From: Brevibacterium sp. W7.2
GTDB lineage: Bacteria > Actinomycetota > Actinomycetes > Actinomycetales > Brevibacteriaceae
DNA: 64,000 nt
Direction: 5' to 3'
NCBI RefSeq assembly: GCF_018137945.1
Contig: NZ_CP073089.1
Span: 2,976,001 to 3,040,000, forward strand
The first letter of the stretch is position 1. Each line of letters begins with the position of its first letter. Position numbers and translations under genes: made by a program. A model generated the notes under the pieces. It was not told the origin of the DNA, ran no database searches, and was given only the letters and a program-made list of their open reading frames with translations. Below are positions 63,953 through 64,000 of this stretch, in pieces.

Positions 63953-64000
63953 TGGCGGAGGATAGGGGATTCGAACCCCTGAGGGCGTTAACCCAACCCG
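63953..64000 (-). tRNA. Partial tRNA, probably tRNA-Ser (3' end only)
   Basis: The minus strand shows the T arm GGGGTTCGAATCCCC, acceptor strand ATCCTCCG with discriminator G and encoded CCA at 63953–63955. A long variable arm upstream (GGGTTGGGTTAACGCCCTC) indicates a class II tRNA, and the G discriminator favours serine. The anticodon lies outside the window. Confidence 0.8.

Overview
The window is high-GC DNA from an Actinomycetota chromosome. Evidence: GTG starts and ATGA/TGATG gene overlaps are common, a Tad/Flp pilus locus sits beside topA and an MrfA-type helicase, topoisomerase I has a Lys/Ala/Thr tail, and the blocks nth–nudix–crp, ridA–ponA–phosphoesterase and dnaX–recR–lysC–asd follow the order I recall from mycobacteria and corynebacteria. 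A Brevibacterium-like member of the Micrococcales is my best guess, but this is inference; no rRNA or species marker is present.

Layout. 1–3.3 kb: an incomplete membrane protein, a lipoate-ligase-like protein and a BrnT/BrnA-like toxin–antitoxin pair between two 163-bp direct repeats. 3.3–10.7 kb: topA, a class I methyltransferase and a DEAH helicase with a C-terminal Cys cluster. 10.7–20 kb: a Tad pilus locus (two TadE-like proteins, Flp pilin, TadC, TadB, CpaF ATPase, CpaE/Ssd-like ATPase) split by a 4-gene cassette (LysR regulator, metallo-beta-lactamase-fold hydrolase, MHS-type transporter, GNAT). 20–26.2 kb: a 1074-residue low-complexity membrane protein, acetyl-CoA synthetase and a holin-3-like membrane protein. 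26.5–35 kb: CoA-pyrophosphatase-type Nudix, endonuclease III, Crp regulator, MBL hydrolase, a Nudix-like protein with a decayed active site, RidA, DUF4177, a bifunctional penicillin-binding protein and a metallophosphoesterase. 35–38 kb: a zinc/manganese-type ABC uptake operon. 38–46 kb: asd, lysC, a DUF2975/HTH pair, recR and a very long dnaX.

46–52.3 kb holds the most intriguing block: a DUF1707 protein and small membrane protein, a double-GNAT enzyme, then a tightly coupled run DUF4178 – DUF2617 – Gly-rich single-span protein – (unlisted 41-residue basic ORF) – DUF350 – membrane-anchored aminopropyltransferase. The stop/start overlaps suggest one membrane-associated polyamine-linked system.

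52.3–62.2 kb: accessory genes (DUF4190, a mycothiol-type DinB-fold protein, a sirtuin, a flavodoxin-like protein, a small membrane protein with its winged-helix regulator, AlkD-like, YCII, quinone oxidoreductase, TetR, a PfpI-type stress protein behind a SigR/SigH-like promoter, and a SpoIID/LytB cell-wall protein). 62.2–64 kb: a 7-bp tandem repeat, an IS256-family (IS1249-like) insertion with 28-bp inverted repeats and an 8-bp target duplication, and the 3' end of a tRNA, probably tRNA-Ser, running off the right edge.
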